Below are positions 1 through 6,311 of a stretch of 6,394 nt of DNA, one piece after another (within the stretch, counting starts at the first letter, position 1; each line of letters starts with the position of its first letter). The DNA comes from Rhizobium sp. Q54 (GTDB lineage: Bacteria; Pseudomonadota; Alphaproteobacteria; Rickettsiales; UBA1997), in NCBI GenBank assembly GCA_945865855.1, contig CAMBES010000079.1:1-6394 (forward strand), written 5' to 3'. A model generated the notes under the pieces. That model had not been told where the DNA came from. It worked only from the letters and a program-made list of their open reading frames with translations, and did no database searches. The position numbers were made by a program, and so were the translations under genes.

Positions 1-1
1 A

Positions 2-1057
2 ATTAAAAAATTTGAAACCGGATCAGTCAAACACACCGCCTTATTTGGCACTGAAATTACCACTCAGCACTCTACCAAAGTTAGAAATAACGGAATTTTT
101 GACAGCACAGGAACGACCAGCTCGAGTGTTTCACTCAGCAATCCAATCAGCTACGAATCTATTACTTACAACACTATTGCCACTAGCAACAAATCCGACG
201 TCCGTGTTTTTGCGGGCTATTTGCAAGATCAGGCCGAGATCAACGACTACGTGCAATTAACCGCAGGATTACGCCTGGATCGTTTTGAAGTTAAGCTTAA
301 AGACAAAGTAAATAATCAAAATTTTGAGCGTGTTGACACCATGATTTCACCGCGCGCAGGCTTGGTGGTAAAGCCGCAAAAATCAGTTTCGCTTTACGCA
401 AGTTACGGCGTCACTTATTTGCCAAGCTCTGGCGATCAATTTGATAGTTTGAGTGTTACAACCAATTCTTTGCAGCCAGAAAAAATCGACAATTATGAAG
501 TTGGCGCCAAATGGGATGTCAATCCAAGGCTTAATTTATCTACCGCTCTCTACCAACTTGATCGCAGCAACACCCCAGCTTCTGATCCAAGTGGTTCGGG
601 ATATTTGGTGCTTACCGGCCAATCGCGCACCAGGGGCATTGAGTTTGCCGTAACCGGAAAAATAACTGAGAAATGGCAAACGATTGCTAGCTACGCTTTC
701 CAAGAGGCCGTAGTTACCAATGCCACAAAAAATTATGTAGCGGGTAGTAAAGTTGCTCTCGTGCCGCACAACACTTTCGCGCTTTGGAATAAATACGACT
801 TCACCTCGGCCTGGTCTAGTGGCCTTGGGATTATTAGCCAATCCGACCAATTCGCCGATGCCAATAACTCAGTAAGGCTAAAAGGATTTACCAGATTTGA
901 CGGCGCAGTTTACTACAAAATCAGCCCTTCGCGCCGCTTGCAAATAAATGTCGAAAATATTTTTGATCTTGGCTACGCGCAAACTGCGCACAGTTCTACC
1001 AACATTCTCCCTGGTTCGCCAAGAGCATTCAAAGCTGCTTTGATTACGGATTTTTAA
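2..1057 (+). CDS. TonB-dependent siderophore receptor, C-terminal part (partial, 5' end outside window)
   Basis: This is the C-terminal part of an outer-membrane beta-barrel that imports ferric siderophores using energy from TonB-ExbB-ExbD. The frame is open from the window edge (first full codon at 2) to a TAA at 1055-1057, giving 351 residues, so the plug domain and TonB box are missing. Seen directly: alternating barrel strands such as LTAGLRLDRFEV and SPRAGLVVKP, then SVSLYASYG, LQPEKIDNYEVGAKWD, LTGQSRTRGIEFAVTG and the terminal block VNVENIFDLGY, NILPGSPRAF, ending in Phe (ITDF), the usual outer-membrane assembly signal. This pattern fits the catecholate-siderophore branch (Fiu-like, TIGR01783-type) best, but the substrate is inferred. 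A PepSY-TM gene follows 43 bp downstream on the same strand, as is common for siderophore receptors. Such genes are usually Fur-controlled, but the promoter lies outside the window. Confidence 0.93.
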   Translation: MKKFETGSVKHTALFGTEITTQHSTKVRNNGIFDSTGTTSSSVSLSNPISYESITYNTIATSNKSDVRVFAGYLQDQAEINDYVQLTAGLRLDRFEVKLKDKVNNQNFERVDTMISPRAGLVVKPQKSVSLYASYGVTYLPSSGDQFDSLSVTTNSLQPEKIDNYEVGAKWDVNPRLNLSTALYQLDRSNTPASDPSGSGYLVLTGQSRTRGIEFAVTGKITEKWQTIASYAFQEAVVTNATKNYVAGSKVALVPHNTFALWNKYDFTSAWSSGLGIISQSDQFADANNSVRLKGFTRFDGAVYYKISPSRRLQINVENIFDLGYAQTAHSSTNILPGSPRAFKAALITDF

Positions 1058-1100
1058 TCTGGACGTTGAACATCGGTTTTATTACTTAACCAAATAATTT

Positions 1101-1901
1101 TTGAAAAAATTCTTTAAAAAGCTCCATCTTTATTTTGCTTTAGCGCTTTGCATTCCCTTAATTCTACAGGGTTTAAGTGGTGCGGCTTTAGTTTTTCAGC
1201 GCGAAATTTATGACGCGATTTTGCGTAAAAATTATAATTTTTCTGAAGGGCAAAAAGCCGAAGAGATTTTATTAATTGAGGCGGGAAAAAAAATCGCGCC
1301 GCCGGAATTTGTTTTTCAGTCGGTAAAAATTTCCGCTGCCGCAAATTTGCGTTTTAGTAAAAATGGCGAGAAGAAAGAATGGATTGAAGTCTTGCTAGAC
1401 CCAGTCTCGCTCGATGTTTTAGAAATCAGAAATCCAGACAAAAACTTTTTTAAAATCGTAAAAAAATTTCACGAAAATTTGTTACTGCCCAAAGAAATCG
1501 GCAAAAATATCGTCGGAATTTTTGGCGTTGTAATGCTCTTCATGTGCGTGAGTGGATTGGTAATTTGGTGGCCTAAGCAAAAATTCTCACGTCAGGCCTT
1601 CACTTTTAAATTTGCTGCGAAGGGCAGACAATTTCATCGCGGCTTACACGGAGCAGTGGGTTTTTGGTTTTTGATCCCGCTTACTCTCACAAGCATTACA
1701 GGCATTTACTTAATTTATTTCAAAGAGCCCAGCTCAAATAAAATTTGGCACGCAATTCACGAAGGCACTGTGCTTGGACTATCTTCCAAGATCGAAGTTT
1801 TTCTCGTCGGATTCTTGCCGCTGCTTCTTTCAATTACTGGAATCTGGTTGTGGCTGATTAAAAAAAGAGACAAAAAAATTTCTAACATTCGAGCAAAATA
1901 A
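1101..1901 (+). CDS. PepSY-associated TM protein, probable siderophore-linked iron reductase
   Basis: This 266-residue inner-membrane protein belongs to the PepSY_TM family (PiuB/FoxB-like, COG3182). Four hydrophobic helices are visible at about residues 10-31, 137-157, 185-206 and 232-253, with a periplasmic segment at about 34-116 ending in the family-like LLDPVSLDVLEI. Histidines H9, H124, H179, H183, H217 and H220 sit near helix ends; KKLH, KFHENLL and FHRGLHG are typical positions for heme ligands. FoxB of Pseudomonas is a di-heme reductase that frees iron from imported siderophores, so the same role is inferred here from the family and the adjacent receptor. At 266 residues it is shorter than the roughly 380 of FoxB. 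The start is TTG: an in-frame TAA at 1095-1097 blocks any upstream start, and a later start would cut into helix 1. No Shine-Dalgarno sequence is visible. It is probably cotranscribed with the receptor. Confidence 0.85.
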   Translation: MKKFFKKLHLYFALALCIPLILQGLSGAALVFQREIYDAILRKNYNFSEGQKAEEILLIEAGKKIAPPEFVFQSVKISAAANLRFSKNGEKKEWIEVLLDPVSLDVLEIRNPDKNFFKIVKKFHENLLLPKEIGKNIVGIFGVVMLFMCVSGLVIWWPKQKFSRQAFTFKFAAKGRQFHRGLHGAVGFWFLIPLTLTSITGIYLIYFKEPSSNKIWHAIHEGTVLGLSSKIEVFLVGFLPLLLSITGIWLWLIKKRDKKISNIRAK

Positions 1902-1910
1902 TTTCGCTAT

Positions 1911-1928
1911 TCGAGCGAAGTCGAGACC
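1911..1928 (+). repeat. Dispersed REP-like repeat, copy 1
   Basis: The 18-mer TCGAGCGAAGTCGAGACC lies 10 bp after the PepSY-TM stop codon. It matches 15 of 18 bases of the copy at 5253-5270, and more weakly the reverse complement of 5303-5318. A shorter echo, ATTCGAGC, occurs just upstream at 1888-1895 inside the end of the gene. It resembles the intergenic palindromic repeats containing TTCGACTACGCTC-like cores found in many bacterial genomes; that assignment is from memory. Confidence 0.5.
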
Positions 1929-1985
1929 AAGTTTTTCAATTTTTTTGCCCAAAATTTAAGCCCCTCTTAAGCGTTGGCTCTGTTG

Positions 1986-2061
1986 AATGCGCAGGTGCTT
2001 TCCTAAGATTTTGGCCTCGAGGCCAAAATTCAGTTTTTTAAAGGCTTTTCCAGCGCGCATT
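1986..2061 (+). other. Nested inverted repeat with perfect 22-bp palindrome
   Basis: Positions 2008-2029 are a perfect 22-bp palindrome (half site ATTTTGGCCTC). As RNA it folds into a 9-bp stem closed by a TCGA loop. Six T residues follow at 2034-2039, four bases after the stem, so on the + strand it could be a weak intrinsic terminator for the iron-uptake genes. An outer pair, AATGCGC at 1986-1992 and GCGCATT at 2055-2061, encloses it, which suggests a larger RNA structure or a protein-binding site. The symmetry is certain but the function is not; the spaced T-run makes the terminator reading only moderate. Confidence 0.45.
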
Positions 2062-2065
2062 TTCT

Positions 2066-2104
2066 TTGTCAGAATTTTTTCGGGAATTATTTTTCGCTTA
2101 ATTC
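2066..2104 (+). promoter_or_regulatory. Possible promoter with operator-like inverted repeat before the OMP gene
   Basis: TTGTCA (2066-2071) and TATTTT (2088-2093), 16 bp apart, could be -35 and -10 boxes reading toward the gene at 2157. The inverted repeat GAATTA-N9-TAATTC (2084-2104) overlaps the -10 box, as an operator would. Its size (21 bp) and AT-richness recall Fur-family sites, but it does not match the classical Fur box closely. Such motifs arise easily in AT-rich DNA, so support is weak. Confidence 0.25.
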
Positions 2105-2156
2105 TACAAAAATTCTCCCCGTCACACCAGTCAGGGTTTAGATCAACATTAAAAAC

Positions 2157-2965
2157 ATGAAAAAATTATTATTTGGATTTTGCGCGCTGATTTTTTTCGC
2201 TCAAAATTCTTCTGCCGCAGAAAATAATTTGCAGATGTTTAATACCCTCTCAGAGACCGATGGAAGTGCGTTTGGCAATAAAGTCGAGAAGCAAGTTTTG
2301 AATAGTTTTATCGAAAAACCTTTGTCGAATAAATGTCGGTTGGGGCGATTGCTCAACTTAGCCGCATTGATTCAAAAAGCATAAATTACCGCGATGCTTA
2401 CGCAATTAACTCACTCGAATTTTTCAATCGTTACAAATTTTTTAGTCACGAAAAGCTGGGCGTAATAATGCACAACGCCTTCAAACTTCCGGGCATTTAT
2501 AACGAAAATAAATATCTTGGATTAATGCAGCAGCAGCCCGATTACGAGCTGCGATTTTTGTTCGCTTACAATATGTTGGATCGCTTGGTGAATGTGATTA
2601 CGCGCAACGAAACTCCATATTTCGCACGCGCCGAATTTGCTTACCGAAGAAGATTCAGCAATCCATTTGACGAAGCGCGATTCACCTTCTTAAGCGGCTT
2701 TAAAATCAATCAGGATTTCTCATTTTTATTTCAAGATAACATCGCCTGGAATCTTGTGCGCGTTGCTGACAAGAGTAATAACAGCAATACAAATTTCGGC
2801 ACATTTGATGCGGCAAAAAATGCCAACAACATGGCCACATTTTCTTTGATGTATCATCTCAGCAAAGACACTGCACTGCAATTTGGTTACGTTAAAAGAT
2901 TAAGTGGCAACGCTCCTTTTTACGAAAGCCGCGGCGTTTTGGTTGGGTTGTGGAATAGTTTCTGA
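2157..2965 (+). pseudogene. Signal-peptide outer-membrane protein of unknown function, split by an apparent frameshift
   Basis: Two overlapping frames appear to be one gene. The first starts at ATG 2157 with a clear signal peptide (MKKLLFGFCALIFFAQNSSA, cleavage before AENN) and runs through SFIEKPLSNK to 2333; its later residues, up to the stop at 2384, look like noise. The continuation lies in the frame ending at 2965 and reads SVGAIAQLSRIDSKSINYRD onward for about 209 residues. It is rich in amphipathic beta-strand stretches and ends in Phe (GLWNSF), typical of an outer-membrane barrel. Adding one G near 2335 would turn AAA-TG-TCG into AAA-TGG-TCG and give an unbroken product of about 269 residues with K-W-S-V-G at the junction. 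I recognise no named family. The break could be a real mutation or a sequencing error. Separate translation from ATG 2333, directly after an in-frame TAA, is possible but would give a barrel without a signal peptide. gshA follows 35 bp downstream. Confidence 0.7.
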
Positions 2966-2974
2966 AGTCTAGAT

Positions 2975-2999
2975 TCTTGGCATTAATCAATGTCTAAGA
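2975..2999 (+). promoter_or_regulatory. Hairpin covering the gshA ribosome-binding region
   Basis: TCTT-GGCATT (2975-2984) pairs with AATGTC-T-AAGA (2989-2999) around an AATC loop. This makes a 10-bp stem with one G-T pair and one bulged T (2995). The 3' arm contains AAGAG, the only purine-rich stretch before the gshA ATG at 3001, so folding would hide the translation start. No T-run follows, so it is not an intrinsic terminator. A translational control role is inferred from position alone. Confidence 0.35.
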
Positions 3000-3000
3000 G

Positions 3001-4203
3001 ATGCAGAAAATAACTGAAATACTAGCGCAAAAAATTTCCGAAAATCGTGAAAAAATTTCTGATTTTTTTGCAAAAAAATTTACTGCTACTCCACCACTTT
3101 TTTATAACTCGGTTGATCTGCGTCACAATGGAGCAAAGATTGCCCCAGTTGACACCAATTGCTTCCCCGCCGGCTTCAACAACCTTTCCAAAGATTCAAA
3201 AACAGAGGCAAAAAAAATTGCTGACGAGTTTTTGACGAAAAATTTTCCGACTGCAAAAAAGATTTTAATTGTTCCAGAAAGTCACACTCGCAATTTGCGT
3301 TACTGGCAAAATATTAAAAATCTGCAGGAGATTTTGTCGGAAAAGCGCGAAGTAAAAATTGGTACGCTGATCCCGGAAGTGATCGACGAAATTTCTTTTG
3401 AACTAGAGGGCGGCGGTGAAGTTGCTGTTTATCCGGCGCAAAAAAGCATCGGCGAAGCTGATCTGATTGTGCTTAATAATGATTTAACAAGTGGCGTTCC
3501 AGAAATTTTAGCAAAGGCCACAGCGCCACTAATTCCAGCGCTTGCGATGGGATGGCATTCTCGCACAAAATCAAATCACTTTACGATTTACAATCAGCTT
3601 GCGGAAGAATTGGCGGGAATTCTAGAGATCGATCCTTGGCTGATTTCTTCAATGCATCGCTCTTGTGATGGCGTGAATTTTAAAGAGAAAAAAAGGATCG
3701 AGAAGTTGGCGGAGTATGTTGATGAATTGATCGAAAATTTACGTAAAAAATATGCTGAATACGGAATAGAAGGAGATCCTTACTGCTACATTAAAGCCGA
3801 CAACGGAACTTACGGAATTGCGGTTTGGCCAGTTTTCTCCGGACAAGAAGTTTTGGAAATAAATAAGAAAGAGCGTAACAAAATGAGCATGCTGAAGGGT
3901 TCGGTGCGAACGCAAAAAGTAATGATTCAAGAAGGCATTAAAACTAATGACAGAATTGACGGCAAGATCGCTGAGCCAATGATTTATTTGATCGGCGGCG
4001 AGGTTGTGGGAAATCTTTTTCGTGCCAATGAAATGCGCGACGAAAAAATTAGTTTAAATGCCACTGGCGCTAATTTTTTTGATTTAAGAAATTTGGAAGA
4101 AAATCAACTCACGCTCGGCTTAGAAAAAAATAAAATTCCCGAAGTTTATTCACTAATCGCAAGACTCGCCGCCCTTGCTTCTTCAATTGAAAATTCAAAA
4201 TGA
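3001..4203 (+). CDS. gshA: Glutamate-cysteine ligase, proteobacterial (Acidithiobacillus-type) family
   Basis: This 400-residue cytoplasmic enzyme joins L-glutamate and L-cysteine, using ATP, to make gamma-glutamylcysteine, the first step of glutathione synthesis. It fits the GshA family of PF08886/TIGR02049, unrelated in sequence to E. coli GshA. Conserved blocks seen: SVDLRHNGAKIAPVDTN followed by CFPAGFNNL (37-62), VPESHTRNLRYW (91-102), MGWHSRTKSNHF (183-194), SSMHRSCDGVNF (216-227), IKADNGTYGI (264-273), RNKMSMLKGS (292-301), VMIQEGI (308-314) and AEPMIYLIGGEVVGNLFRANE (324-344). The 264-344 part is presumably the nucleotide-binding, ATP-grasp-like core. Length is close to, or slightly below, the usual size. 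ATG 3001 is the first in-frame ATG, next to a weak AAGAG ribosome-binding sequence. The stop overlaps the next gene by ATGA, implying translational coupling. The expected partner gshB is not in the window. Confidence 0.9.
   Translation: MQKITEILAQKISENREKISDFFAKKFTATPPLFYNSVDLRHNGAKIAPVDTNCFPAGFNNLSKDSKTEAKKIADEFLTKNFPTAKKILIVPESHTRNLRYWQNIKNLQEILSEKREVKIGTLIPEVIDEISFELEGGGEVAVYPAQKSIGEADLIVLNNDLTSGVPEILAKATAPLIPALAMGWHSRTKSNHFTIYNQLAEELAGILEIDPWLISSMHRSCDGVNFKEKKRIEKLAEYVDELIENLRKKYAEYGIEGDPYCYIKADNGTYGIAVWPVFSGQEVLEINKKERNKMSMLKGSVRTQKVMIQEGIKTNDRIDGKIAEPMIYLIGGEVVGNLFRANEMRDEKISLNATGANFFDLRNLEENQLTLGLEKNKIPEVYSLIARLAALASSIENSK
3062..3079. repeat. 18-bp A/T-tract palindrome inside gshA
   Basis: An A, seven T, GC, seven A and a T form a perfect 18-bp palindrome within the codons for residues 21-27 (DFFAKKF). 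The element AAAAAATTT occurs three times in about 55 bp here (near 3031, 3054 and 3073). The two 7-base homopolymers are places where polymerase slippage could shift the frame; the frame is intact here. It is probably a by-product of Lys/Phe codons in AT-rich DNA. Confidence 0.5.
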
Positions 4204-4952
4204 ACAAAATTTCTCGCCCATTAATTGGCATTGTGCCTGACTATAAAGAGGGCTGTCCGAACGGATATTCAATAAGAAATTATTACGCCCTATGCACTAA
4301 TTACGTTGAGATGATTAATCAGGCTGGAGGCTCGGCAATAATACTCACCTACGATTATAATTTGATCGATTTTTACTTAGAAAATCTTGACGGCTTGATG
4401 ATTGTCGGGGGTTATTTTGACATTCATCCGAAGCGCTACGGCGAAGAAGAAATTCATCCAACGGTGAAGTTAAATGATGTTCGCGAGGAATTTGAATTTG
4501 AGATCGGATCGAGATTTCTTGAGACCAAAATACCGGTTCTTGGAATTTGTAATGGCATGCAATTAATTAATATTTTGCACGGTGGCACGGTTTTTCAGCA
4601 CCTTCTTGATGAGGGGAAATTTATTGATCACGAACAAAGTCATGTCGAAGGATTTAACAGTTACCGCACTCCGTATCATGAAGTAGAAATAGCCAAAGAT
4701 TCACAACTTTTTAAAATTGTTGGCGAAGAAAAAATCAAAACTAACTCTTCACATCACCAGGCGTCAAAAAAGGTGGGGTTAGGGCTGTTAGCATCTGGGC
4801 ACGCTTCAGATGGCATTATCGAAGCAATTGAAAAGCCTAATCACCCGTTTTGTCTTGGGGTGCAGTGGCATCCAGAGTTTAATACCTCGACAGCGGATAA
4901 AAAAATTTTTGAGGCTTTTGTTGGTGCCGCTAAATTGAAAGCAAATCGGTGA
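4200..4952 (+). CDS. Peptidase C26 / class I glutamine amidotransferase-like gamma-glutamyl hydrolase
   Basis: This 250-residue cytoplasmic protein has the complete Cys-His-Glu triad of class I glutamine amidotransferases. The nucleophile Cys117 lies in VLGICNGMQLINILHGG, and His224 and Glu226 lie in LGVQWHPEF. VGGYFDIHPKRYG (69-81) and NSSHHQA (182-188) are further conserved blocks of peptidase C26 proteins, which include PuuD (gamma-glutamyl-GABA hydrolase) and folate gamma-glutamyl hydrolases. There is no fused synthetase domain, so hydrolysis of a gamma-glutamyl bond is the likely reaction. The start ATG at 4200 overlaps the gshA stop (ATGA), pointing to coupled expression. This context suggests a substrate linked to gamma-glutamylcysteine or glutathione rather than putrescine breakdown, for which no other gene is seen; the substrate is inferred. 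The last 23 bp overlap, tail-to-tail, a small gene on the other strand. Confidence 0.85.
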   Translation: MNKISRPLIGIVPDYKEGCPNGYSIRNYYALCTNYVEMINQAGGSAIILTYDYNLIDFYLENLDGLMIVGGYFDIHPKRYGEEEIHPTVKLNDVREEFEFEIGSRFLETKIPVLGICNGMQLINILHGGTVFQHLLDEGKFIDHEQSHVEGFNSYRTPYHEVEIAKDSQLFKIVGEEKIKTNSSHHQASKKVGLGLLASGHASDGIIEAIEKPNHPFCLGVQWHPEFNTSTADKKIFEAFVGAAKLKANR

Positions 4953-5211
4953 TTAAAAGCAGCACAGAAGCCAAATAAGAAATCAGCAGTAGCGAAATAA
5001 AGAAGGATACGAATTCAAGCCAGGCTAGAGAGACTAATCTTTCTGAGAATTTGATCGAGAGCACCATAAATCCGCTTAGAAAAAGAACTGCGGAGTAGAT
5101 GATGGCGAAAAATCCTTCAGCAAAAAATCCCGCTAAAAAAAATAATCCGTAAAGGAAGATTATCGGAACTAAGAACTTAATTAGAGCGGTGACGATTGGG
5201 TCGTTTTTCAT
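4930..5211 (-). CDS. Small three-helix membrane protein of unknown function
   Basis: The product is 93 residues and almost entirely hydrophobic. Probable helices lie at about residues 7-29, 33-53 and 65-89, with a short charged loop SIKFSERLV (52-60) between the second and third. The N-terminal half (DPIVTALIKFLVPIIFLYGLFF) vaguely recalls the first helix of MnhB/MrpB subunits of Na+/H+ antiporters, but the GGGFQ-type motif expected next is absent (AGFFAEGFFAIIY instead). I treat that as a weak similarity, possibly just shared hydrophobicity. The start ATG at 5209-5211 has no visible Shine-Dalgarno sequence. The stop (TAG, 4930-4932) lies inside the C26 gene, making a 23-bp convergent overlap. 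The gene sits alone between convergent neighbours and a repeat; nothing in the context indicates a role. It could be a spurious frame, but the length, ordered helices and ATG start argue for a real gene. Confidence 0.6.
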   Translation of the reverse strand: MKNDPIVTALIKFLVPIIFLYGLFFLAGFFAEGFFAIIYSAVLFLSGFMVLSIKFSERLVSLAWLEFVSFFISLLLISYLASVLLLITDLLSI

Positions 5212-5250
5212 TTATAAACTTGGTTCAAAAAATCGAACTTAAATTTCTTT

Positions 5251-5316
5251 GGTCGAGCGGGGTTGAGACCTCATGATTTACTATGATGGGTTTCCTAACT
5301 TCGACTACGTTTGACC
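5251..5316. repeat. REP-like imperfect inverted repeat, copies 2 and 3
   Basis: GGTCGAGCGGGGTTGAGACC (5251-5270) and, in inverted orientation, CTTCGACTACGTTTGACC (5299-5316) flank an inner stem: GAGACC-TCAT (5265-5274) pairs with ATGA (5283-5286) and GGTTTC (5289-5294). The left arm repeats the element at 1911-1928 with 15 of 18 matches. The right arm, reverse-complemented, matches that element at 11 of 16 positions. The layout is like a bacterial interspersed palindromic repeat placed between a small membrane gene and a terminator. No transposase is nearby. Confidence 0.55.
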
Positions 5317-5365
5317 GGTCAAGGGTATAAATCGAAGAATATTTAATGAATAAAAATGGCGCAAT

Positions 5366-5400
5366 AAAAAACCCCGCCATCCTTGCGGATGACGGGGTTT
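5366..5400 (-). terminator. Strong rho-independent terminator of the prepilin gene
   Basis: Positions 5369-5400 form a long stem: AAACCCCG pairs with CGGGGTTT, one C-A mismatch, then CATCC pairs with GGATG around a TTGC loop. Read on the minus strand, the stem is followed at once by a run of T (complement of the A-run at 5366-5371). It lies 20 bp past the stop codon of the prepilin gene. No T-run follows on the + strand, so it acts mainly for minus-strand transcription. Confidence 0.92.
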
Positions 5401-5419
5401 GAATAAGTTTTAAGCTCTA

Positions 5420-6274
5420 TTAAGAGTTAAGATCAACTTGGTAAGAAATGGCACAGTTCTTGGTGGTTTGGGTTGTGTTGTAGGTGGTAAGAGTGCCTGC
5501 ACAATTAGCGGCGCCGCCAACAGCGCTATAAATGGCGGCTGGGTTAATACCTTGAATTCTACCGGTATTATATTTTCCATCGTCAACTTTGGTGTCAATT
5601 GAAAGGGCGTCGGCTGGAGTGATTGCGCCGGTTACTCTTGCTGATGTCGCTCCATTTACGTAGCTATTGCTGGCATCCATAGCAGTTGTTGATGGTGCGC
5701 CAGAAAGAATAACAACATTTTGGCCAAATTGGTTAGTGCCAGCAGTGCTGCCGTTGGCACTACCGTAATCAAATAACCAGCCAGAGGATTTAATCTTTGA
5801 TTGAGGATTGGTAACTCCGAAGGATGTTGCTCCTGTGGTGCTGAGTGTTGGAGCTGAAACTGTATTTGTATCAACGACTCCTGCATTTTTTAACTGAACC
5901 CAGGCAACGTTATCTTCGTATGCGCAACCAGCTGTTGAAGCGGTATTTGCGCAAGCGGCAGTTGACGAAAGAACTGCAGATGGATTGGCAGCGAGAGTGT
6001 ACGCATTGATTTGAGAATTGCTATTGCCAGCAGCGCCAGCAGGAAGACCAATTGCGACGTTGTAGTCACCAGGAAATGCGTTAAATTGATTGTAGAAACC
6101 GTTAACAGCTGTTGACCATCCTCTTGCTTCAGAAATTGCTGCGCGCAATTCAGAGCTCTTAATTAAACTTGCTCCACCCGTTACGCCAGCGATCAATAAG
6201 CCGATAATTATCAACACAATGGATAATTCAATCAGTGAGAAGGCTGATTTCTTTGAAGAAAAAGTTTTTTTCAT
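5420..6274 (-). CDS. Type IV pilin-like / prepilin N-methylation domain protein
   Basis: This 284-residue protein has a class III prepilin signal: a short basic leader (MKKTFSSKKSA), then FSLIELSIVLIIIGLLIAG, one hydrophobic helix at about residues 12-33. Cleavage by prepilin peptidase is expected between Ala11 and Phe12, followed by N-methylation of Phe, with Glu16 as the conserved Glu at mature position 5. The residue before the cut is Ala rather than the usual Gly. A pilin-like alpha1 continuation (SSELRAAISEARGWSTAVNGFYNQF) leads into FPGDYNVA and a Ser/Thr/Ala/Gly-rich globular domain. Cysteines C108/C117 and C258/C274 may form two disulfides, the second resembling a pilin D-region loop. 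DALSIDTKVDDG (222-233) is a recurring motif in similar prepilins. It could be a major or minor pilin or a type II secretion pseudopilin; the large size and absence of assembly genes leave this open. It is a single-gene unit with its own promoter and terminator. Confidence 0.88.
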   Translation of the reverse strand: MKKTFSSKKSAFSLIELSIVLIIIGLLIAGVTGGASLIKSSELRAAISEARGWSTAVNGFYNQFNAFPGDYNVAIGLPAGAAGNSNSQINAYTLAANPSAVLSSTAACANTASTAGCAYEDNVAWVQLKNAGVVDTNTVSAPTLSTTGATSFGVTNPQSKIKSSGWLFDYGSANGSTAGTNQFGQNVVILSGAPSTTAMDASNSYVNGATSARVTGAITPADALSIDTKVDDGKYNTGRIQGINPAAIYSAVGGAANCAGTLTTYNTTQTTKNCAISYQVDLNS

Positions 6275-6311
6275 ATTTTTGTTAACAAGTTGTTTAGAAA
6301 AGAGTCGAAAG

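Noticed and set aside
12..260. 82-codon + strand frame from TTG at 12
   Set aside because: The receptor frame is open throughout this stretch with barrel-like sequence; this is an out-of-frame shadow.
536..850. 104-codon minus-strand frame inside the TonB receptor
   Set aside because: It lies wholly within clearly coding sequence on the other strand and shows no recognisable protein features.
1941..1977. T-run at 1941-1947 and TTAAG-CCCCT-CTTAA as a terminator for the PepSY-TM gene
   Set aside because: The stem is only 5 bp and AT-rich, and the T-run precedes rather than follows it.
2081..2119. GGGAATT and AATTCTCCCC as a second stem before the OMP gene
   Set aside because: Pairing needs a three-base bulge and competes with the better GAATTA-N9-TAATTC symmetry; too weak to list alone.
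1902..2156. Possible relict gene, tRNA or CRISPR in the gap after the PepSY-TM gene
   Set aside because: No long open frame, no cloverleaf-like arms and no regularly spaced repeats; only the repeat, palindrome and possible promoter already listed.
5346..5402. Tiny + strand frame (about 18 codons) starting ATGAATAAAAATGG
   Set aside because: It runs through the terminator stem of the prepilin gene, is very short and has no ribosome-binding sequence; it is a by-product of the terminator.
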